Below, piece after piece: positions 53,099 to 64,000 of a stretch of DNA of 64,000 nt. Both the position numbers and the translations under genes were made by a program. How positions within the stretch are numbered: the stretch's first letter is position 1; every line of letters begins with the position of its first letter. This stretch comes from Nemopilema nomurai (lineage: Eukaryota > Cnidaria > Scyphozoa > Rhizostomeae > Rhizostomatidae), in assembly GCA_003864495.1 (NCBI GenBank), contig ML133383.1, forward strand, positions 2,005,560-2,069,559, given 5' to 3'. The notes beneath the pieces were generated by a model. That model saw nothing but the letters and a program-made list of their open reading frames with translations. It was not told the DNA's origin and did no database searches.

Positions 53099-56000
53099 CT
53101 CGATAAAGGTGTCTGTTCTTGGGTTGCTGAGAGGACAGAAAACAGGAGCATCGGAGAGGTTGGCAGTTGTGATTACTGTGAATCCATTATCAACGAAGGC
53201 ATGGTTCTCAGGTGGGTGGATAGCAGTGTCGTACGGCTGAGAAAGGTGATGACCAGTATTTTCGGCGCTGTCAAAGAGAAGAGACCGTTAGGACATGAGT
53301 ACACCTGGCTAACGATGGTCGACTGACTGCAAAGATGAACTATAGATGTGAAGATTAATCGTCCCGTTGGGAGAGACCAATCTTCAATGGGTGGAGAAGG
53401 GAAAGAGCCTTTGAACAAAGTTGTAGCCACTAATGCCACTAGCTAAAAAGCAGAAAGGGAACTTAAACTTAACATTTCTCCATCCCACCCTTGTCACCAG
53501 CTTTTATACAAAAATGGTTGTGCATCATAGTACGCCCGATGAAGCTCTTATTCGAAGAAAGTCTATTTTGTTTCAATACAAAACATCTGGATTAATTAGA
53601 GCATGTCTTTTGAATTTAACAGAACCAAATGAGCATTTTGACGTGGACAAAAGGCCACTTTGGTCTTATGTTGTAGATGAGACTGATAGCTGCGATATCA
53701 TTTCAGTAATTCATTTGTCAATCATCACCAAAATTTAGATATTAGTACTGATATTTGATAGCAGTAGCATTTGAATCGGATTCACAGAGTACACGTTTCA
53801 AATTTATCAAAAATTGCTTCTAATTTGGATAGTTAGGAATCTTGCACATTTTTGTTGTGTTTTGTGTCTTGCAGATTTGTAACATTTCTAACATTCAATA
53901 AGACAACTGCAAAACTTTTCAGATATACTTATACAGTGAGATAATAGATCAGCCTGATTTTAGAGTGATAGGTATTATTGAAAGATTAATTTTTTAATGA
54001 AATGTGGAACTGAAAAAGAAAACAGACGGAGAGGCTATACCGGCAGAGAGTCGCTGCGTGGCTGGCACCAGTAGCTGGGATACCGCTTTCCAGAACTTCA
54101 CGCGTGGAGTGATCCTCTGCTACTCTGCAGATCAAGCTTGGTCTCTTTGTGGAATTATCAATGGTGGTCTGTATTGGAGCGCCAAATAAACAGTCAAGTT
54201 CATATATTCTTAACCAAAATCAGTCTGATTTGTAAGCCAATGTGAAAATTATCGATGAGTAGTCATCTGTTATTAGTTGCATTACACGATTAGAGTTAAG
54301 ACAATAATAAGATTCTTCGTAAGAAATCCTGTTGTCTATGACCTTAAGACAATAATGGTGATCAGCAGACTTTGCATTGATTTTTCTCCCCATCTATGCA
54401 AAAACTAGAAAAATTCTTTGTAGAAAAGCCTAGATTGAGAAGCTTTGAAAATCTATTACCTTGTAATTATAAGAAGAAGGTAATGCAGCTATGCATCACT
54501 AGAAGCATACAGGAGTTTTTTGTAGTTGGCTCAAGAGTTTGTCCTGTTTAGCAAGCGTCCCTGGCTTTAAATCTGTATTACGGCACGTCTTGGGATACAT
54601 GGACTTTATGCATGTTATCCATTTACTTACTTATTTTCATTCTATTTCCACATTCAGTCTCTCTTTAATTTAAACATTATTAATGTCCTTGTGACGGGGT
54701 ACCTTCATGTACGATATTGCATAGAGGTGTGAGAGCCTAAAGAGTATTGCCTTGCTGATAACCTTGATTTGTCAAAAGAAGCACTGATGTTGTCACGTTT
54801 TTTCTTACCTCACCAGAACAGCTTTCTGGGCGATCCGAAGTTCTTGAAATTGCTAAATCGTGAATTCTTTGCTTTGAAACACTCGTCAAACTAATATCTG
54901 CAATAAATGGAACAAGTTCAAAGTGATTACAGTTCTTATTATATTGTAATCTTCATTCAAATCTCAAGCGTTTAAAAAGCTCATTACATCCTATTATTTT
55001 AATTCGATATCGAGCGCTCAGAAGTGTCTCTGCATATTATTTTAAACAACAGTGACTTTGATATTTTCTTGACTTCGTCATTCATTATGATGACAAAGAA
55101 GTCAATTAAAATGATGACAGTATGAAAAGTCATGATGCCAGTGATGACATTGATGACACTCGAATTTCTTTTTGTGATAATGGGTTTGCTGTGGTGATGA
55201 CCTGAATGCTGACGAACTGACTGCAACAACCACAACCAAGTGGTTATAACAACATTGGTCAATAAAGCCAAAAGAAGAAAAAAAACATTGTCAATTGTTG
55301 TGGCTTCTGAGATATTTCGTGACAGCCAAAGGCTATGTTGCACTGTCTGTTAAACTTTTGATTTTGATTACTGCTGTAACGTAAAAAATTGTTGAACTAC
55401 TTAACCACTCTATGATCGATACCTCTTTATTTGGAGTATAATACAATCACACTTGGTGATATAAAACATTGCTACCAATGAATGACTTCGAAACAGCAAC
55501 AACGACCCAGCATAGTCAAACAGAGTCGATTCAGAACTGGCTGGGCATTGTAGAATCAAACGGACATCCGCTTCTGTTGCAGTGAGACTTTAATGACTCA
55601 TGTGGAATTTAAGGGACATTTAACCGAGGTCACAGCATTGGTCGTTCATAACGGAGAATAATTTTCATAATGGGAGCCACTGCACGTGTCGTATCATATC
55701 AATTATTCCTGCCGATACAAGTAACTGTGAAGGTTGTGCCGAGTTTCTTCAATCGGAACACATGTAGCATTGTTCGGGTCTTCAAGAAAGGGTACATTTG
55801 CGTGGATATTCAACTTATAAATCTCGATTCTTGTAATGAAAGTCTTAAAGAATAATAGAAACTGGTAAGTGTTTGGAGCTGTTGCCCAGGCAATGTAGCT
55901 CCGACTCACTGGTCATAAATTAAGAAGCGTTCAGGATGAAATTAATTAAACAGCACTGTAATTAAACATACTCTGAGTTCTGTAAGCTGGCGTCACTAAT

Positions 56001-58221
56001 TGCGTTGACAGCCTCTTCTCATCATGAAGGATGGAAACTCTTGAAAACAAAAGTCGTTAGTTACGTTAGCATTAGTTACGAGCCAATAGCCATTAGCCAG
56101 AACCAAAGACAGCGCCATTACTTGTCGCTAGCGATCTATTGCTTGTCTTAAGTTTTAAAAGGAAATCTTCCGTCATCACCAGAGCCTGACTAAAAGCTTG
56201 ATTAAAGGCCTTTCAGACCACAGTGAGTTATAAAATAAAACCAAAAGGGCAGATGAACATGCAAATATTTATTCATATACTGCATATACCTGAATATAAA
56301 TTTGTCAATAAATAATGTAAATGCATTAATCTTATTATAAAGAGCCTTTTTTCGTGAGACTGTAACAGCTTTAGAAGAAAAAACCACTGGATTGCAGACA
56401 GTATTAATTTTCTAAGACCTGTGGGACTAGTTGGCGTGCCTAACAATACACTCAATTGGAGACATTGGGGGCATACCCAGTTATTTCGGGGTTCTTGAAA
56501 AAACGTCAAATGATAGCTTCTTGCCATTAGAATGCTCAAATTCTTTTCGGAAGCAATCACAACTCGTAGAAAGACAGTTTAGGCGCGAATAACGTACTTC
56601 TGTTTAAAGCATTTGACGATCTCTTCCCGAATTTCTTTCAAATAGGCTGCAGAAAAATATATCCACGATGGCATCACTGCAGTCACCAAGAAAAATTACC
56701 ACCTGTAGTTTTCATAAGCAGTCTTGCCGAACATTCCTTAGAATGTGCTTTAGAGAGAGGGCATGCTTATAAAGTAGCTTAAATCGAGAACGACAGCAAA
56801 GAGGGGAAAAGAAGCAGCTGTAGTGGAACAAGGTTAAATTTACCAAGATCTGATAGCTGTAGAAATAAGTCCCGAGAAATATGGCATTTGCGAATAGAGA
56901 ATGACTTCTTAGGTGCAAACATTGCAACAAGTTCTAGTGTATTTCAATGATTCAATGATTTTCTTCGTTCTTGTTACTTTATACCTTGGAAATTCTCAAG
57001 CATATAGCTTGGGGAACAGCAAGGTCTAAATTCATTGGAACATTGAATCGACAGCTTAAATTCTACTTTCTAGCAAGACCTGACTGTATAACAGTAGCTA
57101 ACTAAATATACTCACATTTTCCTGGAAAAAGGGCTGAAATCTTCAAAGGATCTTTCAGACGCCGGCTAATTGCCTCGTATGGGATCTGAAGAAACGAGGC
57201 GAGACGAGGATCTGAGACGAGACTTTAATCAGTACTTGTATAAAGAACGTGGGCATAATTTTATATCGTGTACTCACGTCTTCTATAAAAACGTTACCCT
57301 GAAATAGAATAGCCAACAATTTATTACTAATAAACTAAGGCGAACTCGTACACCTGTAGGTAGTTAAAGATAGATAAAGTATAGGTAAAATATAAAACTG
57401 CTGAAATGAAAAACTCATTGCAGCCATCAATAAGAAATGAAAAGAGGCACACATGGAATTGAAATGCCATGCCATGAAAAATGAAGGGGTCCTAGTTGGC
57501 CTAGATGAACTTCTATAAATGGTGTGCAACCTCATTATTCCTTAAGAGGTTCAATATCAACAAGTACGCGTGATAAATTAGACAAAACTTGCAGGAAAAC
57601 TAGAGTTATCACACTTTCCATAAAAAGCGCCATCAATAATCTTTTAGGATCTTCTGTAGATATTTGTTTATAGCCTGGCATCGGTATAAAATATCAACTT
57701 GAAGGTCGAAGTAAACTATTATCGGAAGAATTCTTAAAAACAAGTAGTTTTGAAACTCTGAAAATCTTCGTATTACCCAATATCCAGTTCCACAACCAAG
57801 GAATCTTACCAAATAAAACAAATTTTCATGGGAAGTAAAAACCACAGCCAGGTCAACACAAGCCGTATCTTGTAGACTTAAAATCGCATCGTCGCCTGTT
57901 TGCTTCATCATACATAGACTATTATTTCATCAAAAGGTGATCCAACCACAGTGAGGGATACAGCATATGTAACCTTTCGGAAATAACTGAGTTCAAACTA
58001 GAGGCAGCAAGGAGGGACCCCGACAAAGAACAATGGCTTTGATTATAAATGTTCGTGCAGAATTCCATGTAACCCACAGAAAGGAGTCACAAGCCATATA
58101 CAATAGAAATACTTTCAGCTTATAGTTATGAAACTAAAAGCATCATACTTCACTAGAGAGCTGCGCAGGAGTGTTGAGGTTCGAGTTTCCAGAAGTCGAT
58201 GACGTAGAGACTGACCCACAG
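53099..58221 (-). CDS. unidentified single-pass membrane protein, extracellular end, TM segment and start of cytoplasmic tail
   Basis: I do not recognise this gene. Minus-strand exons with good splice sites: 58149-58221, 57810-57918 (start uncertain; ends in FTSHENLFYL), 57278-57298 (21 nt, GNVFIED), 57116-57185 (IPYEAISRRLKDPLKISALF), 56844-56907, 55972-56037 (RLSTQLVTPAYRTQ), 55202-55306, 54809-54897, 54041-54168 and 53099-53267. From 56844 downward the phases join without conflict; between 57116 and 56907 one exon may be missing. Exon 55202-55306 encodes a hydrophobic run (NVFFLLLALLTNVV, then TTWLWLLQ) followed by SVRQHS, read as one TM helix and its cytoplasmic flank. The following exons are Ser/Thr/Arg/Pro-rich and include PENHAFVDNGF, typical of an intracellular tail. 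The tail continues into one of the terminal exons at 51873-52349, 50863-51339 or 49804-50052. Confidence 0.6.
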
Positions 58222-59256
58222 CTATGGAAGGAAAAAGAGTCGAATGTCAAATGTTTGCATTGTAATTAGCTAAAGTAACATTTGCAGAGGCTTGTCTGAT
58301 TCTAGGAAAAACAGCAACGAATATACTCGATTGTTCCTTTTTTCTCTGCTAGGTATTGCAAACAGAGATAACGGAACTTTAAACTGTAAATGAATATCTC
58401 TGGCAAACGTAGACCAAGCTTCGAAAGATTCCACCAAAGAAACAGGGGCCTAAATCGAGACTGCCTAGAGGAGATGAAAGAGGTGATGAACGAGGCCCGT
58501 AGAAATCCAGGTCAACATAAGAATAGCCTATTATTCTACGATCTCTGTACACAAAAATATGTATCTAAAATACAAGAAGTGTCGTATTGGGTTTTAAAAG
58601 CCTCATTTCCCATTTCTGTTTAATCGTTGCAAAACGTTGTTATTAAAGCAATTTGTCTGAGCGCATTTTCTTAAATTAGGCGTTTCAGATTCATCCCAAA
58701 CACATATGTCCGATCCTATAAAAGCTTCAGGCCCCGAACTGGTTTTCGACGGTTGCAATAGAGTTTGGAGAAATACAAGTTTTATTCTTTATAGGAAACC
58801 GGTTTATGAGAAACCTAGTACAAGAGCCCCCAAAAATTTAAAAAACTTTTAGAACTAAATCAATATTTTTAAGAAACTCCAAAAAAATAAGATGACTTTC
58901 TGAGCACGAAAAAATACGTACCAGGTGTCTCGGTAATAAAACGAAAATAATACAACAATTTAAGCACACTGTACCGGGTGTCTCGATAAGAAGTACCCCT
59001 GTTTCCATAAGAATAATGAACAAGAGATACGATGATGTAAAATCTTACTGTTGTGTCATAAACTTTAATACAATCAATATGCAAGGGGAGGCGCAAAATT
59101 TGATGTTAAATGTTTATCTAAAAATAAGAAACTTTTAACAAACTTTTAGTACTAGGACCCAAGGTAGGTTTCTTACACAAAAATGTGTAGCACCAGAGAC
59201 AGCATGGAGAGAGGACTTGGCTATCATCGAAATCAATCAAGCAAGAGCAACTACAC

Positions 59257-59430
59257 TTGCAGTTGGTGAATTTGAAAAGCACCGTTGCTCTTTGAGCCGG
59301 TTTTCCTGGAAAAATTCCGGTAGTAATTGGCTCGAAACTGGAACTTCATGCAGGAAAGACCGTGTTTAACTGGTATGCGAGAGAGCGGAATCTCAAGAAT
59401 GCACACGAGGCCTTGGTAACCAGGATGTCT
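59257..59430 (-). CDS. candidate exon of the unidentified membrane protein gene
   Basis: 58 codons in phase 0, from acceptor CACTGCCAAG to a weak donor GTGTAG. The translation (HPGYQGLVCILEIPLSRIP, then FQFRANYYRNFSRK) looks like folded extracellular protein rather than noise. Not connected by phase to neighbours with certainty; another frame is also open for part of it. Confidence 0.3.
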
Positions 59431-60970
59431 CTTGGCAGTGACGTACACAGGCTTTTACAAATACGGAAATTAAGTAAACGTCTTCCTGAAAATTTCTTTC
59501 AATGAACCAAAAAAGTATACAGTATCGTTAGCCTTGTATAGAGGAGCAAAACCAGTTAGGCGAACGCGTGCTTGGGAAATTGTTCAAGACTCTATTAAAA
59601 CGGTTTTAATCGATTTTGTGAAGGTTAGATTATATAAGCTCAAGAAAAAAATAACATCATGGATTAAATACTTTTGGGCACTCTCGAAACGGGGATCTGG
59701 GGCAGTAGCTGTAGATTTTAGGGGTAATTGTGTGAGGTGAACTTCAGCTGCAAAATAGGGGTGAAAAAGAAAAAAAATAATTAATCCCCTTTTTTTAAGC
59801 AAATCCACGGTTTTGCGATCAAAAAACCACAGCCTAGAAAAGCCATTAGACGGGAGACCACAATCTTCAGATAATTGCAAACCCATCTCTCGGCTGCACA
59901 ATCGTCATAAGAAGACAATTTTGAGTTGCATCTAATGTACAATATCGACAGTTGAAATGATGACAGCATTTTCAAAACTAAAATTGGGCAAATCGCTCTT
60001 TCCTCCCGTAAAAATTGAATTTTTCAGTTTTATCTAAATTTGGCAACCTTTAGACCTGCCAACAATTTTTTATGCAGTCACTGGTGGCTGCCAAACTATG
60101 TCAATCTAAATAATTTACGAATTATATGGGCAGAAACAGCAAACACACAGATCAAGTGTAGGTTAGGAAATTTTTGAGTCGATTCACAAACTGTTACTTA
60201 TAAAATCACCAAAGTATAGCGATGGGCCAGTTGTCTCTTGTAACTGAAACATGATTAGCTGACTGCACAGTTGTACTGGAAAAGTTGCGCTGTGGTGATT
60301 CAATACAGCATTGTTAAATGATTGTTGGATGATTACGTGATTCTTGAATGATTGTCGAATCATCTATTTCATACACTTTACTTAATTTGACGTGAATTGA
60401 TTACCAAATCAGCAAGGCATCCTTTCAAAACAAAGCGTTAGTGATTATAAAAATAAAGAAAAAAAACCATTAAAAATAATGACAATAATGGTAGAAACAA
60501 CAAAATAAACTTTCAATATTTCACTCGACTGAAACTGCAACAAAATATTTCACTAATACCAAAGTAACTGTCTGACCTGAATTTACAAAGAAAAAGTTAT
60601 TGCAATCGTTATGAAAAGGACAAAAATTAAAGCATCGAATTATTATTAATTAGTGGCAACCTATTAATACAGGCCTTTGAAATCAAATTAAAGCAGGAGC
60701 CGTGTTTACGTTACCGTTTGAAGACAACGATAATAATGATACAAAATGGTATAGAAGAATAATAATAAGGCAGAAAGCACTCCATTTTAAAGATTGGGGA
60801 CGGAAGGGCGGTGACGCTGAAATCTTTGTAAACAGATCAAAATATTTTTTGAGTTAAAACATTTTTCAATGAAAATTAATTAAATATTTGACTGAAATTT
60901 TAAAAAGCTGTTTAAAAAGCTGTATTCCAATTGTTGTAGCTGGTACTGGCAAAAGAGACGACTTATTAAC

Positions 60971-61128
60971 TGGGTTCGGCCCAGCTCCGTTCTTGAAATA
61001 TGGCTTTATGGACATTGCTTGCTGATGCAATAGGTAAGGATTCAGAGCTGTGACATTTACGAGATGCGGTCAACAAGAGTCGTTTGGGATTTGGAAGACA
61101 CGCAGGGACCGCATATGACGAGCGATTT
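60971..61128 (-). CDS. candidate exon, unidentified
   Basis: 52 codons open (AVPACLPNPKRLLLTASRKC, then SESLPIASASN) between a TATTGAG acceptor and a GTTAAT donor. Other frames are closed. It would lie upstream of 59257-59430 in the same gene. Splice signals are moderate. Confidence 0.3.
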
Positions 61129-61997
61129 CTCAATATTGAAAAAGTTTTAGCCCAATTAAGGTAATAAAGAGTTGCCTCCACCTACTACCTTTATGATGAT
61201 ACTCAAGATCTCTAAAAAGACCAATCAAGCGAAATGTATGAATGGATAATGAACTGCTCCTTTTCCTCTCTATACAAATAGAAAAGCGGCTGTTGGTAGA
61301 GGCCTATTAATGACGTAGGCATTGATCTTTTGTTGTGCAATAGTTGTCTTATAGCGTATTAAGATGATAAGTAGCCCTTGAAATAAAAGATTACCTCACA
61401 CCGAATGAACAGGAATATAAACCTTTTAGTTAGACGGGGGGCCTGGTTTTTATTCGCAAACTGCCTTATCATGGAGTACCCCATAACATTTATACTGCAT
61501 TCAAAAGCGACATGGCAAATTATTTTTCATTACACTAAATACGAGTAATATTGCATTGTAGTCTCTTATACTGTACAGTGCTATCGTGATACCACGTGTC
61601 TGTAAATTTTCCATCGAATCGTGTAACATACCCTCATATAACATTCAAAAATCCTTCTTATATGATATATCGAATTAACTTTGACATTACAATAACATTG
61701 CATAATTGAAACCAGGTGTACGTTTCAGTAATATCATAAAATATCAAGTCAAAGCACATTAAATGATGTTTATACATTTCATCTTTTGCAGCATTCTTTT
61801 GTAATGACACTGTATTACAAAATCACAGTACATCATATTATAGTTTATTTTATCATATAATTTAATAATATATTGTCTTACATTGCATATTGAATTCAAC
61901 TATATTGGATTTATTATATTTTGCAAAAATGTGTATAATGAGCTTGCGTGTTTGGGGATAATTAAAAATTGATAAAAAGAAAACAAGTGAATTATGT

Positions 61998-62401
61998 ATG
62001 GCTCAGGTGAATCAAGCTGTAACAACCAAATCAAAAACTAAATTTTCTGCAATTATACTACAAGAAAACTGTGCAGTAGCTTTCGTACAACTACCGGCAA
62101 AACCTATTAGTAGAATGCAACAGAAATCCAACGAAACCATCGAGACTTCAAGCATAGAAATCACAGTCCCTTGCCCATAAAAGTGTGGAAGAAGCTTTTT
62201 GCTGATAAGGTAAGGAAGGTAAAAGATCTTCCAAGTTGCAGCAGTGAGGTTATTGAGCAACTTTGTCGCCCTATTAACGCCCCTCGGCCCTATTGCTACT
62301 ATGAAGAAGATCCTACATTTTGGCACAGATGTGATCCGGCCCTTAAAAATTTAATCACGGTCAAGTTATTGTCGCTCCTAGGCCTTATTTTCACCAAATG
62401 A
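61998..62401 (+). pseudogene. two overlapping plus-strand frames, perhaps a decayed element
   Basis: Frames 61998-62180 and 62171-62401 overlap by ten bases and could be one reading frame broken by a shift. The second (KVWKKLFADKVRKVKDLPSC, then RPYCYYEEDPTFWHRCDP) has a Cys/aromatic composition unlike random AT-rich translation. No family recognised and no terminal repeats found. Low confidence. Confidence 0.2.
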
Positions 62402-63879
62402 ACAACTGCAATGTGAAAGAAGGGGAGCAAGTTTAATGCCAAAATATCGCCTCGTGTCTTATTTCCAAGACATGCAGAGAATGATCATTTGCTTCACTGG
62501 ACTAAACAATGTATGAAACAGATGGAAAAACTAGTTTTTACGGTGATCCAGTGCCTCGAAAACTGATGATATATGGGAAACCATTGAACACAGTAAGGTC
62601 CATTGTCTTTGTCTCAGTCACGTGGTCCCAGTGTTGAACAATGGCTGTTGTTGTGGTTCTATTGCCATTAAGAACGAACAAGGTGCGGTGACGTTTTCTC
62701 TGCCGCTAAGCACAGAAGTTTTTTGATAATACCACTTATGTAAGAGGTATGAATTAATAAAATAAATAACTCAACAAACAATATTGGAATATAAGATAAA
62801 GTGCGTTGATGGATGTGAATAAAAAAATAATAGTGTCCCACAAAGGCGAAAAAATTGGAATAAATATTGATCAAAGATTCAGAGTCTGAAAACGAAGCTG
62901 CTGTGAAAAAGAATGGAAGATGTTAGAAAATATTTGTTTTGTTATCATAGAGTTCCATAGTCCCCTGGTCTATCTCCCCAATGCAAAATCAGGTTAACCA
63001 TTGACAAGAGGGTTTTCAACGCAAATAGGGACAAAAATACCAAAGAGAGTGTAGTGGGAGAAAAGTAGCAAGGGCAAAAGGACGTTTAATAGAGAGACAA
63101 AGAATGAGATAAGCAGGATGTTAGTTTTCTTAAAAACTTTCGATGCCCTCAAGGCGATATTATACAAGATTCTAAACTAAAGAATAAAGGCAATTAATAA
63201 AGGCAAAACATTTCGATTGTCCAGGCGAAATTTCGAGAAGCATTCTCTTTGTTGTGAGGTGGAGTGTCGATGGTTGAAGTAAATATTTTTCAAGCAATTG
63301 GGTTCTTTTATCAAAATCAAGTTTATGCATTACCACGGACAAGGCCCTTATCCATATAATAATATAGAAAGTCAAAATATTGTCCCATCGAGCTTATGTA
63401 TTAACATGAACAAGGCCCTCATCCCTATAATTATATATAAAGTCAAAATATTGTCTCTATACTGCGACTTGTGGGACGTTCTTTGATAGGAGACCAACTA
63501 ATAGAACGTCACTACAATATTCTCAACGAAAAACAGGTGGATTCTCGCATCAGCTGATTTTAGATAGACGCTGCCAAACAAACAAAGCCATTAAGAAAAT
63601 CGTCCTAATCACATTCAGCCCACTGATTCTAATTTAGGACATCGTGAAGCTGAACTCCTAATGAATTATTGAGAATGAGAAAAAACAACAGAACTCAAAC
63701 TAAACATCGTAGGTATAAGCAAACAAAAAAACAAGTAAATTAAAACTTCCACATCCCACATATTGTCTACCAACAAACTTGATTGCTTAATTATTAGATT
63801 TAAAAATATGATTGGCGTTTGGTTAATCCTATTTGAATACCTAACTCGTTTAGGTGAAATACATTAGGAAGAAAGTTAC

Positions 63880-63922
63880 CTTGAAGAGAGTGCCGTTTCA
63901 ACGTGTCCACGTCCCTCGGCAT
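63880..63922 (-). CDS. candidate first coding exon (MPRDVDTLKRHSLQ)
   Basis: Met in an A-rich context (AAAAAATGC), 14 codons, donor GTAACT in phase 1. It may be the 5' coding exon of the gene extending down to about 50 kb, or of another gene whose promoter lies right of the window. Short, so uncertain. Confidence 0.3.
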
Positions 63923-64000
63923 TTTTTCAGAATGAGAAAAATACACAAACGGGGTCGCGCGTCACTTTTAGTTCGATTGCCTTCCTAAAATAGCAGCAGG

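Noticed and set aside
53173..53439. 88-codon minus-strand frame (LFKGSFPSPPIEDW...)
   Set aside because: Its frame conflicts with exon 53099-53267, whose phases on both sides fit the gene. It would also put hydrophobic sequence in the predicted cytoplasmic tail.
55703..55909. 68-codon minus-strand frame as an exon of the membrane protein
   Set aside because: Its phase does not fit the neighbouring exons, which join directly (55972 to 55306) in phase 1.
58800..59170. possible inverted-repeat element (GAAACCTA... / ...TAGGTTTC)
   Set aside because: Only short partial matches at the ends; no target duplication found.

Overview
This is an intron-rich, AT-rich animal nuclear sequence. Every gene I can support lies on the minus strand and is built from short exons with consistent splice phases. 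The gene content (an EPS8 relative, two divergent alpha-type nicotinic-like receptor subunits, one unrecognised receptor-like gene), together with TA-flanked MITE-like elements, minisatellites and young tandem duplications, suggests an invertebrate. An anthozoan cnidarian is my best guess, but that is inference. I see no prokaryotic operon, CRISPR array, rRNA or tRNA.

Layout from left to right. (1) About 43-20,776, minus: the 5' part of an EPS8-like gene. Twelve exons cover the N-terminus, the PTB domain, the linker and the start of the conserved central region. The gene runs off the left edge, so its SH3 and SAM-like domains are outside the window. Introns hold minisatellites at 1.4, 4.4 and 9.5 kb and two MITE-like elements at 3.9 and 18.0 kb. 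(2) 22.4-29.4 kb: weak candidate exons, possibly an upstream extension of the same transcript or a separate small gene. (3) 31,596-37,239 and 39,332-45,063, minus: two head-to-tail nicotinic acetylcholine receptor-like subunit genes. They share the same eight-exon structure, including the 45-nt and 110-nt exons typical of the family. (4) 44,316-47,634: a 1.66-kb tandem duplication that copies the promoter side, a 5'UTR exon and the signal-peptide exon of the second receptor gene, so that gene appears to have two first exons. (5) 49,804-58,221, possibly to 63,922, minus: an unidentified gene for what looks like a single-pass membrane protein with a long cytoplasmic tail. Its terminal coding exon lies in a 1,010-bp tandem duplication, and a third possible terminal exon lies downstream.

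The two receptor genes would encode cation-type pentameric channel subunits: the Cys-loop, a vicinal Cys pair and Glu at M2 -1' are all present. Both have Gly at M2 position 2'. The second carries a large sequon-rich N-terminal insertion made of 25-residue repeats. Two features recur here: close tandem duplication, and copied boundary exons (first exon of one gene, last exon of another), which may generate alternative protein ends.
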